From Amaranthus tricolor (taxonomy: Eukaryota; Streptophyta; Magnoliopsida; Caryophyllales; Amaranthaceae), in NCBI RefSeq assembly GCF_026212465.1, contig NC_080059.1, positions 14,593,805-14,657,804 on the forward strand: a DNA stretch of 64,000 bases. The letters are read 5' to 3'. Position numbers and translations under genes: made by a program. The first letter of the stretch is position 1; each line of letters opens with the position of its first letter. The notes under the pieces were generated by a model. That model was given only the letters and a program-made list of their open reading frames with translations. It did not search any database and had not been told where the DNA came from. Shown one piece after another: positions 1 through 12,173 of the stretch.

Positions 1-1472
1 TTATTGTAGAAACAAAGTGATCATATCCCATTACCAAGGTATGTATTTTATATTTGAATGTGAATAATTTACTTATGTATGTACTTGAATATTTGAATGA
101 GAATAATTTTAATTAATTAGGATTTTTTGGGTGGATTGAATGTGAATAATTTACTTATGTATATATGTAGTTGTATATTTGAATGTGAATAATTAATTAT
201 GTATGTGGTATCAATAGTTCAATGGGTAGTTGTTCTTGTAAACGACATCATGTAAGATTGTAATCATGTAATTTGATTATCAATCTTTATTTGGTGATGA
301 TAATTTTTGCTGGTATTAAACCTGCTTTGCTTTATTATCAGTGTGAAGTAGAAATTGGGAAGTAGGATAGTGGCTTTTGCTTATCGAAAATCGGCTAAGA
401 AACTGAAGAGATTTAAAGAACCTCAGAATGAAATGAGATTTATATACATTACTTATAAAATACAAGAAAATATCTTTTAATTATTGAACAATTCTTTTAG
501 CTTCAATCAGGTTCAAAAGGTTTGTTGCTTTTGTGTCATTATTTTTATGTTTATAAATATTTAAGATTGAACGCGATGTTTGTGAATGATCAAGTTCCTT
601 GGTGATTGATTGTTGATAATGTATTATTCATTTTCTATTTTTAGGATTAAGTTGGTATTCTAATATACTTCTACAATGTTAATTAATTATGTTTTTGGAT
701 GAGTTTAATGCTTATTTGTGTTTCGTTGGATTTGCAAATTGATAGTTTGTCATGTCGATGTTTATTCGAAGGACAAAAATTCTCAACTCGAATCCACTAT
801 TCATTTTCGCAAGCTGCTTTCTATATGAAATATGTAGGATTGAATCTCAAAAACCGAGAGCTTTTGATGTGTGACACTCTTTTTGGAGTCAAGTATTCAT
901 TATTTTTATGAATAGAGTAAGTTTAAAAGTAATTGTGTCAAGTTTAAAAGCACCTTTTGATTTATTAGGACTTTAATTTGTATATGTACATATTATTATA
1001 TTATATATACGATCGAGAGTTTACAAAGAGATTATTGGTGATTATAGGAGTTAATTGGTGATTATCATTGGATTAATCATTGTTTATTACATTGTACATA
1101 ATTGGATTATTTAATACTATTAAACGAAAAAGGCAAAAAAAAATTAAATAAAAAAGTGCAGAATAAATTTGAAGGCAGACATACCCAACTCCGCGCCTCG
1201 CCTAAATCTCCGCGGCAAGTGGAAAGCCTCCTGAGCCAGCAAAAAACCAAAAAAAAAAATATTATTTGTAGCGGGCTTCTTAAAAACCGCAGCAAATAGT
1301 CACACACTATTTGCTGCGACTTTTAAGAAGACCGCAGCAAATAGCCTTTTATTTGCTGCGGTTTTAAACTGCAGCATTTAAAATAGGCCATTTACTGCTA
1401 TCACTATTGCTGCGGGCCAAAACCGCAGCATATTATGGCCAAAAAACCGCAGCAAATAAGGTTTTTTCACTA

Positions 1473-1475
<3 letters not shown>
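1..1475 (+). mobile_element. CACTA-type derivative, right part only, plus orientation
   Basis: The first ~190 bases read as the reverse complement of 8,940-9,125, the leader upstream of the TNP2 gene of the neighbouring element. Bases 964-1,136 are the reverse complement of 1,561-1,724, the 3' tail of that element. So this segment has the head and tail of the same family without the coding middle, in the opposite orientation. It looks like an internally deleted non-autonomous copy whose left end lies outside the window. Its right end is the palindromic CACTAGTG at 1,468-1,475, preceded by sub-terminal CCGCAGCAAATA-type repeats. No coding region is supported here. Seen: the matches and the end. 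Inferred: the deletion-derivative status. Confidence 0.6.
1265..1475. repeat. CACTA sub-terminal repeats (CCGCAGCAAATA family)
   Basis: Several direct and inverted copies of a 12-base motif, CCGCAGCAAATA or its complement TATTTGCTGCGG, crowd the last 210 bases before CACTAGTG. The same motif fills 9,660-9,888. Clustered short sub-terminal motifs are where CACTA-family accessory proteins bind in En/Spm, so a transposase-binding role is inferred. Confidence 0.7.

Positions 1476-1561
<86 letters not shown>
1476..1561. repeat. (TA)n microsatellite
   Basis: Pure alternating A/T run immediately after the CACTAGTG end. It sits where the terminus of the minus-oriented element would be expected. ORFs that read IYIYIY through it are artefacts. 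Confidence 0.95.
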
Positions 1562-1563
<2 letters not shown>

Positions 1564-1741
1564 TTTTCTTGGTTAACACTAATAAATAATCTAATAATGT
1601 ACAATGTAAACAATGATTAATCCAATAATCCAATGATAATCATCAATTATCACCAATAATCTCTTTGTAAACTCTCGATCGTATATATAATAATATGTAC
1701 ATATACAAATTAAAGTCCTAAATCTAAACTAATTACATTAT

Positions 1742-4700
1742 TTACCAAGAACAAAAATTAGCAAGATACGCGGCAATCTTGTCTTTTAATTGGCGCATTT
1801 CTCCATTTCTCAAAGGACGTGTTTCCCTTGCAATGTCGTATAAAACCTATAATATAATATTAAATTAAATGATACATAACATTATAAGATTTTACCAATA
1901 GTAAATATATAATATTATAATTTAAGAACGTAGCAAATACTTACGGCGTTAATGTTTTTGACTCCAACCTCCTTCACGGATTGTAAGATATCGTCCATGT
2001 ATTTGAGAGTGTAGTAGCCGCAATCAACGGTATTATCATCTTGTCGAAAGCACTAAGAGAAAATAGATGTTAGTGCCAAAAAAGCTTTAAAACCCATAAA
2101 ATCGCAACTTAGCACGTAATTTCTAGCATATGACTATTATTTTCAATTCTAACCATTTCAACACAATAATATATACCAAATAGTGTTGTGTGCCAAGTTT
2201 CGTGCAAAACAAACCAAGTTTGAGCTACTTTATGCGCGAAAGTGCCAAAAAAGCATAAAAACCCATAAAATCGCAACTTAGCATGTAATTTCTAGCATAT
2301 GACTATTATTTTCAATTCTAACCACTTCAACACAATATATATACCAAAAAGTGTTGTGTGCCAAGTTTCGTGCAAAACAAATCAAGTTTGAGCTACTTTA
2401 TGCGCGAAAATTCAAAAAAAGCTTAAAAACCCATAAAATCGAATAGTGTTTTGTAACTTTACTGCTATCCATTTCGGAAATGTGGCTCTGGATATAGATC
2501 CCATTTCTCCACGCACTTTCTTCATTGTGCTTAAATGCATGGGAAAAGTATAACTATTTATATATAAATACATGTAATAATATTAATGTAATACTATTTA
2601 TATATATAACACTTAATTAAATGAAAATTGGTAAAATTTTATAAAATTACGTACACATTCAACAAGGCTTTGAATTTTGTGTTGCGAGGCAGATTTTGAG
2701 GTTTTTGTAATGAGTTGAAGACATGCACGGTGTTCGTTAAAGTACATATGACCAAAAGTATCCAATGGAAACTACAAACGCAAATTTAATATCAACTAAT
2801 TAGAGATTATGTGAACTTAAAAATCAAAAGATAAGTTCATTTCAAAAAATAAAACTTACTCTTCCACATATGGAGCCAGAATGAACGTGTGTTTAGATGC
2901 AAGGGAATTATTCAACGCAGTCTCAATGTATGCTTTGACGTCATCTGGATCATTTACGCTTTTAGTACCCGAAATCGACTCAGGACAATACCATCCAATT
3001 TTTATTAGAGGTTCGCAAGAATTTAGCTCCTCGTAAGCCGCACTAAACTCACGAATAAGAAAATTTTGTAAGCAATTCGGTTGTTAATACAATTAAGCAA
3101 TAATGCCTAAATTGTAAGATAATGAACATCACCTCATGTAGACATGGATAAGAGCTACATTCAACATTTCTTCTCTCAAAAATTGTCCAATGTCACTAGG
3201 ACCAATAATTACAAATGGGCTCTCAACAAAGCAGAATTGTTCCTTCTGCAGGGTTAGAACAATTAGGTCCTCCTCACGCAGGCGAGATGCACATGTGTGC
3301 AGCCATTTGCAATCTTGAGAGAGATCTTTTAGCTCCTTATCAGTCAAAATTGGTGTGATTGCCATCGACTTTGACCCAGTCGACACCTTTGATGAGGAAC
3401 CGATATTTCTCCTAGAGCCCTTTGGACTCTTTTGCTATTTCAATTTATACAATTAAATTAGTGTAAGCATGCAGTTAAAAAAATAAAAATAAATAAGATA
3501 CAAATGATTATTACCATGGTAGTGAATCGGACCCAAGCATATGGCCATGTGACGAAACTACCTAGAGCGTCTGATAGTTTCTTAAGGCTCCATTCTAGCA
3601 TTGGAACCGGGAGTGAGAAATCTTCAAACCCCTTTAGAATATTTTCCACGGTCACACTGATGTGGCCACTTGTAACAGGCATCGAATGCACTGTTTGGCC
3701 CTCTTTGGTTGGCTGTACCACACCATATGCAACCTCAGTTAAGTCGCCATCACTAGCAACACCTAACTGAGGCAGCAAAAGAGAACAAGGAGTCGCCTCC
3801 TGAAAATTGTGTCGTTTAGTATAATAAGCATCATAATAAAATATTAAAACACGTTGCAATTTAAATTAATAAGTGCTTACATATTTAAAAAATATGTACT
3901 TGTACCACTGGCTCGGGAGTTGGCTCCGGATTTTGAGCAACGGAGTTCATGGTCTTCGGTGTGGGATTTTTCCCTTCAGGGGTAGTAATGGGCTGGGGTG
4001 CTACGGGGGTAATGGGCTCGGGTGTTGGCTCGACCGAAGCGTTAGGATCCCCATGTTGACTTTGCTGATCCTTGACAATCAGGTTTGCAAAGTCAACAGT
4101 GGGTGCTCCCATCTTCTGCAACATGAGTGCCACTTTGGCGAGAACGTCCTTCGTAATTTCTGCTCAGAGGGTTGCTACTTCATCAAGTGGCATCATTTAG
4201 GATTGAATAGCCACACACTATTTGTCGAATGCCTTCTTTAACCCCACGCGGACACCTCCTTTTCCGACTACCCACCCTCTACGGTCTTTCCCTAAGACCA
4301 TATACAATTCATCAACATTGCCTCTTAGGGTGAACTCCCTCGTAGCTTCTTTTCCTTCCAGCCCATCTGTTCAAATAAAAAGTGACATATATAACAATTA
4401 GTATAAGCAAAATAAAAGCCAAAAAATACAAAACAAATCAAGAATACAATTTTAAAACTCACCACAGCATCAGCAACCTTCTTCGTTCCCGGATCAGTAA
4501 TGGTAAATTTACCACTTGCATGTCGGGAATGAAGCCCGCAATACCAATCTTGCACCCGATCTCCAGCAGGAGTATTCACGGAGGCGGAGGTAGTCGTAGA
4601 TAAGGGCGTGGCTAGACTTTGATTGGGGTATAAACCTGCATCCACCCACTTTTTTTGAACCTCATCGTACGTTTTTGGGCCCAAGCGATGGTAAAACTTC

Positions 4701-5552
4701 CTTTTGCCTGCTGATTTAGATGCTTTACCACGCTATTCCTAATTAATCAATAAAAATCAAATGTCATATATTAGTTTAATGATTGAATCAAAAGAAGTAC
4801 AAAGCTATAATATAATATGGAATACTTACAACTTCAATGGGAGTTGTTCTTTTGGCAACAAAAGTCTCCCATTCATTCTTTAGAATGTGACCCCATATTT
4901 CGTAGGGCATCTTCGAAGGTGCTTGCTCTCCACCTTCGTTTCCCTTTTTGACCTTTTTGGTCGTACGGGCACGCTTCTTCGTGATCCAGCCAGTTACTAG
5001 CTTGGATTTGAAATCTCTGAATCTTTCAGCAATAGCTGAAAGATACACATTCTTCTTCTCCTCATCGTTCTCGATGTGAAAAAGATTCTACCAAAAAAAA
5101 TTATATTTATTAGTGTCAATTAAATTAATTTTAATATGAAACTAAATGAATAAAAATAGTAAAGTTGCTTACCAAAGTATCATTCCATAGAGAGTTCTTC
5201 AAACTCTCTGGAACCTCGTTCCATGCGTACAATATGAAAATCTTGCGGATACATAGGCCCACTTGTTTTCCATATTGCCTACGCCATTTTCCTCAAGGTT
5301 GACCCAATGCATTGTATTCCAAATGCATGGGTTCTGTCACTTTGAGGTTTTTCGTAGGACCTCGCCCTTTTCTTTTCTTAGTGGTAGTGGGAGCATCCGT
5401 TAGTGGGGCGTCTTCAGTGTCATAATCATTGTTAAGTGGTGGAGCGTCTTCAGCCATACACTCGTATCTAACAATTTGGTCCTCTTCAATGTTATAACTA
5501 TGATGCTCATTATCCGAGGTCTCAATCTCGAGGAAAATTTTGTCTCTGAAAA
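1742..5552 (-). pseudogene. CACTA second gene: Transposase_24-like plus Ulp1-like (C48) protease
   Basis: Multi-exon minus-strand gene, read 5,552 to the TAA at 1,742-1,744. Coding pieces include about 5,552-5,175, 5,089-4,829, 4,733-4,464 (GPKTYDEVQKKWVDAG, the Transposase_24-type motif), 4,370-3,900 (Pro/Glu/Thr-rich), 3,800-3,515, 3,436-3,129, 3,065-2,868, 2,772-2,650, 2,040-1,945 and 1,845-1,742. The C-terminal exons give the Ulp1 fold signature: HWILLVI near 2,768-2,748 and DCGYYTLKYMDD near 2,029-1,994. These supply the His and Cys of the catalytic set. The usual Asp appears as Asn (VFNSL). In-frame stops at the GQP*GKW site (near 5,297) and several around 4,140-4,225 mark it as broken. 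Such proteases ride with CACTA and MULE elements in plants; their role there is unclear. Confidence 0.7.
2073..2450. repeat. ~169-bp tandem repeat (intronic)
   Basis: Two full units start at 2,073 and 2,242 (GTGCCAAAAAAGC...) and a third truncated unit starts near 2,410. They lie between coding pieces of the Ulp1-like gene. The same unit recurs at 5,651-5,990. Confidence 0.85.
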
Positions 5553-5650
5553 AATGCAGTGTATATCAGTACCTGAAAGAGAATGAATAGAAATATATTA
5601 GAACATAGGAACGTAAATTCAATTCTAACAAAATAGTGTTGTGTGCAAAA

Positions 5651-5990
5651 GTGCCAAAAAAGCATAAAAAAACCTTAAAATCGCAACTCACCAAGTAATA
5701 TTAGGAATATGACTATGACTTTTAATTCTAACCACTTCAACACAATAATATATACCAAATAGTGTTGTGTGCAATGTTTCATGCAAAACAAACCAAGTTT
5801 GAGCTACTTTATGCGCGAAAGTGCCAAAAAAGCTTTAAAAAAACCTTAAAATCGCAAATTGCCAAGTAATGTTAAGAATATGACTATGATTTACAATTCT
5901 AACCACTTCAACACAATAATATATACCAAATAGTGTTGTGTGCAAAGTTTCATGCAAAACAAACCAAGTTTGAGCTATTTTAAGTGCCAA
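5651..5990. repeat. ~170-bp tandem repeat, second locus
   Basis: Units start at 5,651 and 5,821, with a partial one at 5,983. They match the intronic repeat at 2,073-2,450 in the same orientation, including the AGTGTTGTGTGC and TTTGAGCTACTTTATGCGCG blocks. They lie between the TNP2 gene and the second gene. Confidence 0.85.
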
Positions 5991-8784
5991 ATAAGGTCGT
6001 CATTTTTTATGCATTGTCGATTATTATCTACCCACTTACATTTGAAAAGACCATTTGTGAAAGTAGAGTAGTCAAGCTCCCATATTTCATGTACCCGCCC
6101 GTAGTATACAAATTTAGCATCAACCAACACTTGATCCTTGGCACTCGCGTAAAATGTAGATGACGCCAAAATAGAAACCCCACTATTCTGTAGATAAGAT
6201 GACTTCTTATCTTGACCCTCAATCCAAAATGTGAAGCCATTGACATCGCAACTTTCATATTTGTTGAAATCATCACGAGGACCAAAAGCTAAGCACTTAA
6301 CAATTTCTGATACAACCTTGAGTTCTTCACTTATTACTCGATTATGAAACCAATCAATAAACGTCTTGTTATGTAACTGCATCAATCCCCTATCCCCTTT
6401 ACAAGGATGGACTTCAGGAATATGATGCAACACATACAAGTGTGCTTGTAGAAGACTGTCTCGAGGAGGTGTGATTGATTTGGAGCCAATTGTTCCGTTT
6501 CCCTCAAGCCTTCGTTCATGTCGAGAGGTGGGAAGTCCAATAGGCTTTGCAATGGCTAAATACTCGGCTATAAAGTTACTAATCTCATCGCTCACAGTGC
6601 CTTGAATCATAGTCCTCTTGGGTTGTCCTGGATTCCTTACCTTGTTTTGTAAAACACCCATGTGTCTTTCAAAAGCATAACACCACCTTAAAAAAACTGG
6701 ACCCAAAAACTTGTTTTCACGAACGAGATGGACAATAAGATGAACCATTATGTCAAAGAAAGAAGGTGGAAAATACATCTCAAACTTGCATAAAGTTACA
6801 ATCACGTCGACTTGAAGAGCATCAAGTTTAAAGGGATCAAGAACTTTACTACAAATTGTGTTGAAGAACGAACATAGCTCGGTAATAGCATATCTCACAT
6901 GTTTAGGCAGTATTCCACGAATTGCAATTGGTAAGAACACTTGCATCATTACATGCCAATCGTGAGATTTCATGCTTCCCAACTTCAGCTCATCATTTAG
7001 GGTCACAAATCTCTTAATGTTAGATGAGTACCCAAACGGAACCTTAATGCCATACAAAGACTCATAAAATGTCCGTTTCTCTGCTTTGGACAATGTGTAG
7101 CAAGCTGGAGGCAAATAAACTTTGTCATTACTCATCTTCTTCTTACCGCCCTTTCCCTTGTTACTGCCACCAACTTCATCAGCTCTATTTCTTTTCTTAC
7201 TCACCTTAACATGTGCCCACAACTCCGGACGAAGAAGCTTACATTCAAACCAGTCTCGCACGGCCCTAACATCCTTTGTCTTACCCGGAATGTTCATGAG
7301 AGTCCCGAGTATGGACTCACATACATTTTTCTCTATATGCATAACGTTAAGAAAATGCCTAACCTGTAGATCTCTCCAATATGGAAGCTTCCAAAAGATT
7401 GATTCTTTTTTTCATAATCAGTCTTCACCCCCTTGCACTTGCCCTGTTTTACCAAATACAGTCTCAACTCCCTTAACCTGTTCATAAACCTCATAACCAG
7501 TCAACCGTCGACGAGCTACACACTTAACCTCTCCGTTGAACATCTTCTTCTTCTTACGATATTGGTGATCTCGTGGGAGGAACTTTCGATGGTGCATGAA
7601 TACGTGTTTGCACTTAGGAATCCATGTGGATTCCATGTCATCGATACATATTGGGCATGCTTTCTTCCCTTTGTTCTTATACCCCGATAAGTTGCCATAT
7701 GCCGGAAAATCATTAACGGTGCATAAAAGCATTGCACGCAAGGTGAACTCCTCATTAGCATATGCTTCAAACACGGAAATGCCTTCATCTCACATCTTTC
7801 TCAAATCCTCAACGAGAGGTGCAAGATATACATCTATGTCATTGTCAGGTTGTTTAGGACCCGAGATAAGAAGCGAAAGCATAATGTACTTACGCTTCAT
7901 ACACAACAAAGGTGGTAAATTATAGATCACTAACAGTACCGGCCAAGTATTATATTGAGAACTAAGATTGTCGAATGGGTTCATTCCATCCGTACACAGT
8001 CTGAGCCTTAAATTACAAACTCCATCCCCAAAAGTCTTATGTAACCTATCAATACTCTTCCATTATGGAGAATCAGATGGATGTGTGAGCAAGTGACCTT
8101 TCTTCACCCTATCTGCATGCCACCTCAAATTTAACGCATCTTTCTTTATAGAAAACAAGCGCTTGAATCTAGGTATCATTGGAAGATACCATTATACCTT
8201 AGACGGGGGCCCTTTAGCATCCCGAGCCCCTTTACGCTTGTAGCGCGATAACCCACACCTAGGATACTCTTCTAAGTTCTCGTTTTCATTCCGATACAAT
8301 ACACAATCATTCAGACACGCATAAATCTTCTGGTACTCTAAGACTTTGTCAACAAGTCAAAAACACGAGGAAGTTTTCCTAACTCATCATCGACTCCCTC
8401 CATCATCTCATCAACACGATCCACATCCTCATCGACATTCTCTTCATCTGTCTCATACCCATCAACATGATCTACTGCATCCTCATTAACATCAGCCACA
8501 TTATTGACGTCCTCAACAACACTTTTCTCTTTGTAAACTCCCTCCTCACCATGCCAAACCCAAACATGATATTGAGGCCTAAACCCACGTCGAAGTATGT
8601 GCTCCCTAAAAATATCGACACTATCTACCTTTGATATATTGCCACAAGTGACACATGGGCAATAAAAACCAACTCCCCCCATCCTAACTTGATGTTCAAC
8701 CACAATACTACAAAATTCTAAGACGCCATCAATAAATTCTGACGATTCAATGCTTCCATACATCCAAGAAAAATCTTTTGTCAT
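5975..8784 (-). pseudogene. TNP2-class CACTA transposase, decayed
   Basis: Starts at 8,784 with a Transpos_assoc-type domain (MTKDFSWMYGSIES..., paired Cys in FYCPCVTCGN). It runs through the tnp2 core (CTDGMNPFDN near 7,990, GPKQPDNDIDVYLAPLV near 7,850, CPICIDDMES near 7,640, NVMHIEKNVCESILGT near 7,340). It ends with DUF4218-like (LPIAIRGILPKHVR near 6,920) and DUF4216-like (FWIEGQDKKSSYLQNS near 6,200) regions. The last 455 codons (7,342-5,975) are open. Upstream, at least three in-frame stops occur: near 8,200, near 8,065 and at LRKM*DEG near 7,788. An apparent frame loss follows near 7,418. TNP2 catalyses excision of CACTA elements at the CACTA ends; this copy is not functional as read. 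Confidence 0.85.
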
Positions 8785-9659
8785 CCTAATTAGTGTGATT
8801 AATTAACTCAAAACAAAATTAATACAGAACTTTTAACATATATACTTATCCCATGAAACAAAATTAATGAAACTTGGCATGAAGGAAAATTAATTAACCA
8901 AAATTGACCCTGTTTAACCCTATATAACCTTTATACTATTTAAAGTATTCAAATTATGTATATTTTAATTACAAAACATACATAACCAAAAAAAACCTTT
9001 TTTCTTTAACCAAATACACATAAATCAAAATAATTAAGAAACTAATAATATACAACTACATACATACAAGTACATACACAAGTAAATTATTCACATTCAA
9101 ATATACAATACATACCTTGGTAAATAGATATGATAATGTTATTTTTAAATTTGATTATGCAACCTACAATGAAAAACAAATTCAAAATTAGTATAAAATA
9201 AATTAATTCCCCAAAACATAATGAAATTTGAAGAACTTAAATTTAAGCTTGAAAAAATAATACCTCGACGAAGAACAAGAATAAGCGCTTATTTTGTGGG
9301 TTTTTGAAGGAAGCAACAATTGTGGGTTTTTGAAGGAAGGAATGAAAATGGTGGGTTTATTTTGAAATGCTCGTGGGTTTTTCGAGTGGGTTTAAAGAAC
9401 TTGAACAAGAAGAAGGAACTTGAAGAAGAAGAATGAACTAGAACAATAAGACAGTAGCAGTGTGTTCGTGGGTTGAACAAGAAGACAGTTTGCGAAATTG
9501 AAGAAGACAATGGCACTTGAAGAAGACAATGGAACTTGAAGAAGAACACAGTACGTAGCAGCGTGAAGAAGAAGATGTTTTATGAAACAGTAGCAGCCGT
9601 TTTCGAGTGTTTTATGAAAATTCTTCATGTGGGTTTAAGGGTATAACGTTAAAAGGCGG
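8785..9659. other. Non-coding leader of the CACTA element
   Basis: No supported ORF. AT-rich up to 9,240. Then comes a GA/TC-rich stretch with a repeated GTGGGTTTTTGAAGGA motif (9,297 and 9,320) and GAAGAAGA-type repeats to 9,600. It is plausibly the 5' untranslated and promoter region of the TNP2 gene; the part near 9,060-9,125 has a copy at 1-190. Confidence 0.5.
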
Positions 9660-9888
9660 GATGTTTTAATGCTTATTTGCTGCGAGCTAAGAAGAACCGC
9701 AGCATATACAGTGAATCTTGCTGCGGGCAATGGGAAAACAGCAGAATATAACAACTTATTTGCTGCGGGCATTAGTGAAACTGCAGCATTTGATATTTTT
9801 TTTCGTTTTGTTTTTTTGCTATTTAATGCTGCATCTAAATAAAACCGCAACAAATGATACACAGCAGATACGTTTTTTCGAACTAGTC
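9660..9888. repeat. CACTA sub-terminal repeats, right end
   Basis: Multiple TTGCTGCGGGC, CCGCAGCA and CTGCAGCA motifs in both orientations precede the degenerate terminus near 9,873-9,888. They mirror 1,265-1,475. Confidence 0.65.
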
Positions 9889-11371
9889 AATGGAGCCATA
9901 AATCCATGTGCGAACAATGTCATTAAGACGTTGCCATTCGGAATCTTTAGAAACTAATACTTTAGAGGAGTCATCTGGAAGAATGTGAGAATCCACAAGG
10001 TGAGCTCTACAATGAAGCTTAAATAAAGTGACCTAAGTATGAAAATTGGACCCATCTTCATCAAGTTGGATAGGCACGCTTGTTTTAATGTTAGTAACCA
10101 AAGTTGCGGGATGAATTTTTGTGGGAGAGGCCATTGAGGAAATAATAAAAAGGAGGAGGAGTGGCGACAAGGGTGGTGGAAGAGGAAGAAGTGGGAAGCA
10201 AGAAACCTAGGCAAATGATACCATGAAAGAATAATTTGGTTGAATGGTTGCCTACTCATTAGATTGGAATGATATTATATACAAAGATATAATCTATAGT
10301 TTAGGAAACTAAATATTCACATAATATTCTACTCAATCATATTGCAAGATATTCTATTAAATGAAATATATTATTCTAACAGAATCTAACGAGATCTCAC
10401 ATGAATGTATTTTATCATCTATATATGTTTTAAAAATCTTAATCAAAATTTTCTCTCCAAAATAGATTATTCTAAACGGAAAGAAAAATTGGAAACGAAG
10501 AGAGTATTATTTAGAAAAAAAATAGAGTTTATGTAACTATTGCCTATTAGAATACAATTGTTCAAAAAATGGATATATCCTAAATATGTAATTGGATATT
10601 TTAAATACCATCTTGGTATACGTCAAACACCTATTTGACAACTCCAAATACATACTTAGTTTAAACCAAATATTTGCTTGGTATATCTCAAATCCCTACT
10701 TGATGTACCTTAAATCTTTACTTAACAACCCCAAAGATTTACTGATATACTTTAAATTCCTACTTGATACCCCAAATACCTACTTTAAATATATTAAATC
10801 CCTAGTTGGTATAACTCAAATCCTTACTTGGTGTACCGTGGATTTCCACACCATAATGATGTTTAAAAGATAAGTAATTATCTTTTCTTGATTAATCATT
10901 TTTGAGTTACTATCATATATTATAAGTAAAGAGCTTGGAAAATTCCAAGTCTCACAACTAAAGAGAGTTGTCAAATAAAATTCATTTATTAACTAAAGAA
11001 AAATGACGTGACATTTGATCTTAACCAATATCTTCAGCATTAAAGTATCTTTGACTAATATTTATTTATAGTTAAATTGAGTAAATTTTCAAAATTACAA
11101 AGTTAATTTATACACATAATTGTAAAATTCAGTATTTCTACTGTATAATATCTGTGACTTTATTTTTTTAATATCATATATGTTTATATATGATGCTAAA
11201 ACACCGTACATTATATGAATTTCTAAAATAATTTAATAAATATACACAAACTGCGGATTTTTTTTTAAATACATAAACTGTATTTTATCGAACACCAATA
11301 TTTTTTTAAACTGATAATTTATAATTTATTATTATTAAACCAATAACAACCATTTAAATGCTACATCTCCA
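9889..11371. other. Intergenic, AT-rich, no gene seen
   Basis: No coding region is supported. It includes a degenerate short repeat at 10,595-10,850. The remainder is AT-rich single-copy-looking sequence. Confidence 0.5.
10595..10850. repeat. Degenerate ~21-bp repeats (ACTTGGTATA...TCAAATCC)
   Basis: About a dozen imperfect copies of a unit resembling CTACTTGGTATA followed by TCAAATCC or CCAAATACC run head to tail. The 93-codon ORF across them only reflects the repetition and is not called as a gene. Confidence 0.55.
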
Positions 11372-12173
11372 CTAAGCACCTGTGATACACGGACACGGCA
11401 CTGAACAGGCGTGTCGCGTGTCGGACACGTGTCGAACACGGACACGCGAAAATCCGTGTCCGACCCGCCAAATGAAGTGTCCAATATTTTAATATTTTTC
11501 CGGACACACGGACACGGCAAGGACACGGCAAGAGTCAAGGACACGTTTTTTTAAAAAAAAATAAAAAAAAATTGTAATTCTGAACATCAGAATAGAGATA
11601 CTGCACTGATACTCGAATTCCCTTCCCTCTCATTTCCCTAACAAGAGAGCATAAGAAAATACAAGAGAGGAGGATGAAGAAAACATACTGTCGTTAATGG
11701 TGGTTTTGGACATAGAAGTTCCCCCCAGGTCTTTACAAATGCGCCGCTTAAATTCTATTCTTACTCTATGGCCTCTCCGTCCCAAAAAAAAAATAAACTC
11801 GTTTTGGATGAGAGCGATCATTTTAAAATTTTAAGTGATTAATTTAATGATAAAATTGATCATTTTTAAGACTTGAAAAGTGATCATTTAAAATTATTAG
11901 TAATTTTTTTAATAAGGCCATTTACTTAAAATGTAATGGAGGGTCCATTACTTATTTGCATTTTATATGAGTTTTATGTTTTTAAAGTGTTTATTTACAA
12001 ATATCAAATGAAAGATTGTAAAATTATCTTTAATTTGATATATTTATTATATTACCATTTTCGTGTCCCCGTGTCCGCCATTTTTAAGTTGGCGTTTTCT
12101 CGTACCCGTATCGTATCTGTATCCGTGTCCGTGTCCATGTTCATGTCCCTTTTAGTGCAACCTAGCTAAGCAC
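11372..12173. mobile_element. Small hAT-like non-autonomous element
   Basis: The 8-bp direct repeat CTAAGCAC at 11,372-11,379 and 12,166-12,173 flanks a 786-bp segment. Its ends are CTGTGATACAC at the left and, reading inward from the right, CTAGGTTGCAC. Sub-terminal regions are rich in GGACACGG / CCGTGTCC repeats in inverted relation (11,390-11,540 and 12,060-12,150). An 8-bp duplication with short imperfect inverted ends fits the hAT superfamily. No transposase is present. Confidence 0.6.

Larger units (their letters stand above)
964..1724. repeat. Inverted repeat joining two CACTA copies
   Basis: Arms of about 165 bp (964-1,136 and 1,561-1,724) are near-identical reverse complements with a few short indels. 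The loop holds a CACTA terminus ending CACTAGTG (1,475) and a TA microsatellite. The arms are the equivalent tail segment of two copies of one family lying tail to tail. Confidence 0.8.
1561..9888 (-). mobile_element. CACTA (En/Spm) transposon, decayed autonomous-type copy
   Basis: Minus-strand element with a TNP2-class transposase (about 8,784 to 5,975) followed by a second gene with Transposase_24-like and Ulp1-like parts (about 5,552 to 1,742). The right terminus is near 9,873-9,888, where TTTTTTC is followed by a degenerate ACTAGT. It lies next to sub-terminal TGCTGCGG motifs like those at 1,265-1,475. No matching left terminus exists on this copy: the tail runs into the TA microsatellite and the inverted neighbour. 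Both genes carry stops, so the copy cannot be autonomous as read. Element class is firm; exact ends are uncertain. Confidence 0.75.

Noticed and set aside
1468..1475. CACTAGTG as the left terminus of the minus-oriented element at 1,561-9,888
   Set aside because: The sub-terminal repeats and TTTTTTC lie on its left side, so it is an outward right end of the plus-oriented copy.
1407..1633. ORFs of repeated Ile-Tyr on both strands (also 25,293-25,599, 50,375-50,596 and 63,103-63,402)
   Set aside because: Translations of TA microsatellites; no coding support.
10592..10873. 93-codon ORF
   Set aside because: Composed of degenerate short repeats; no start context or homology signal.
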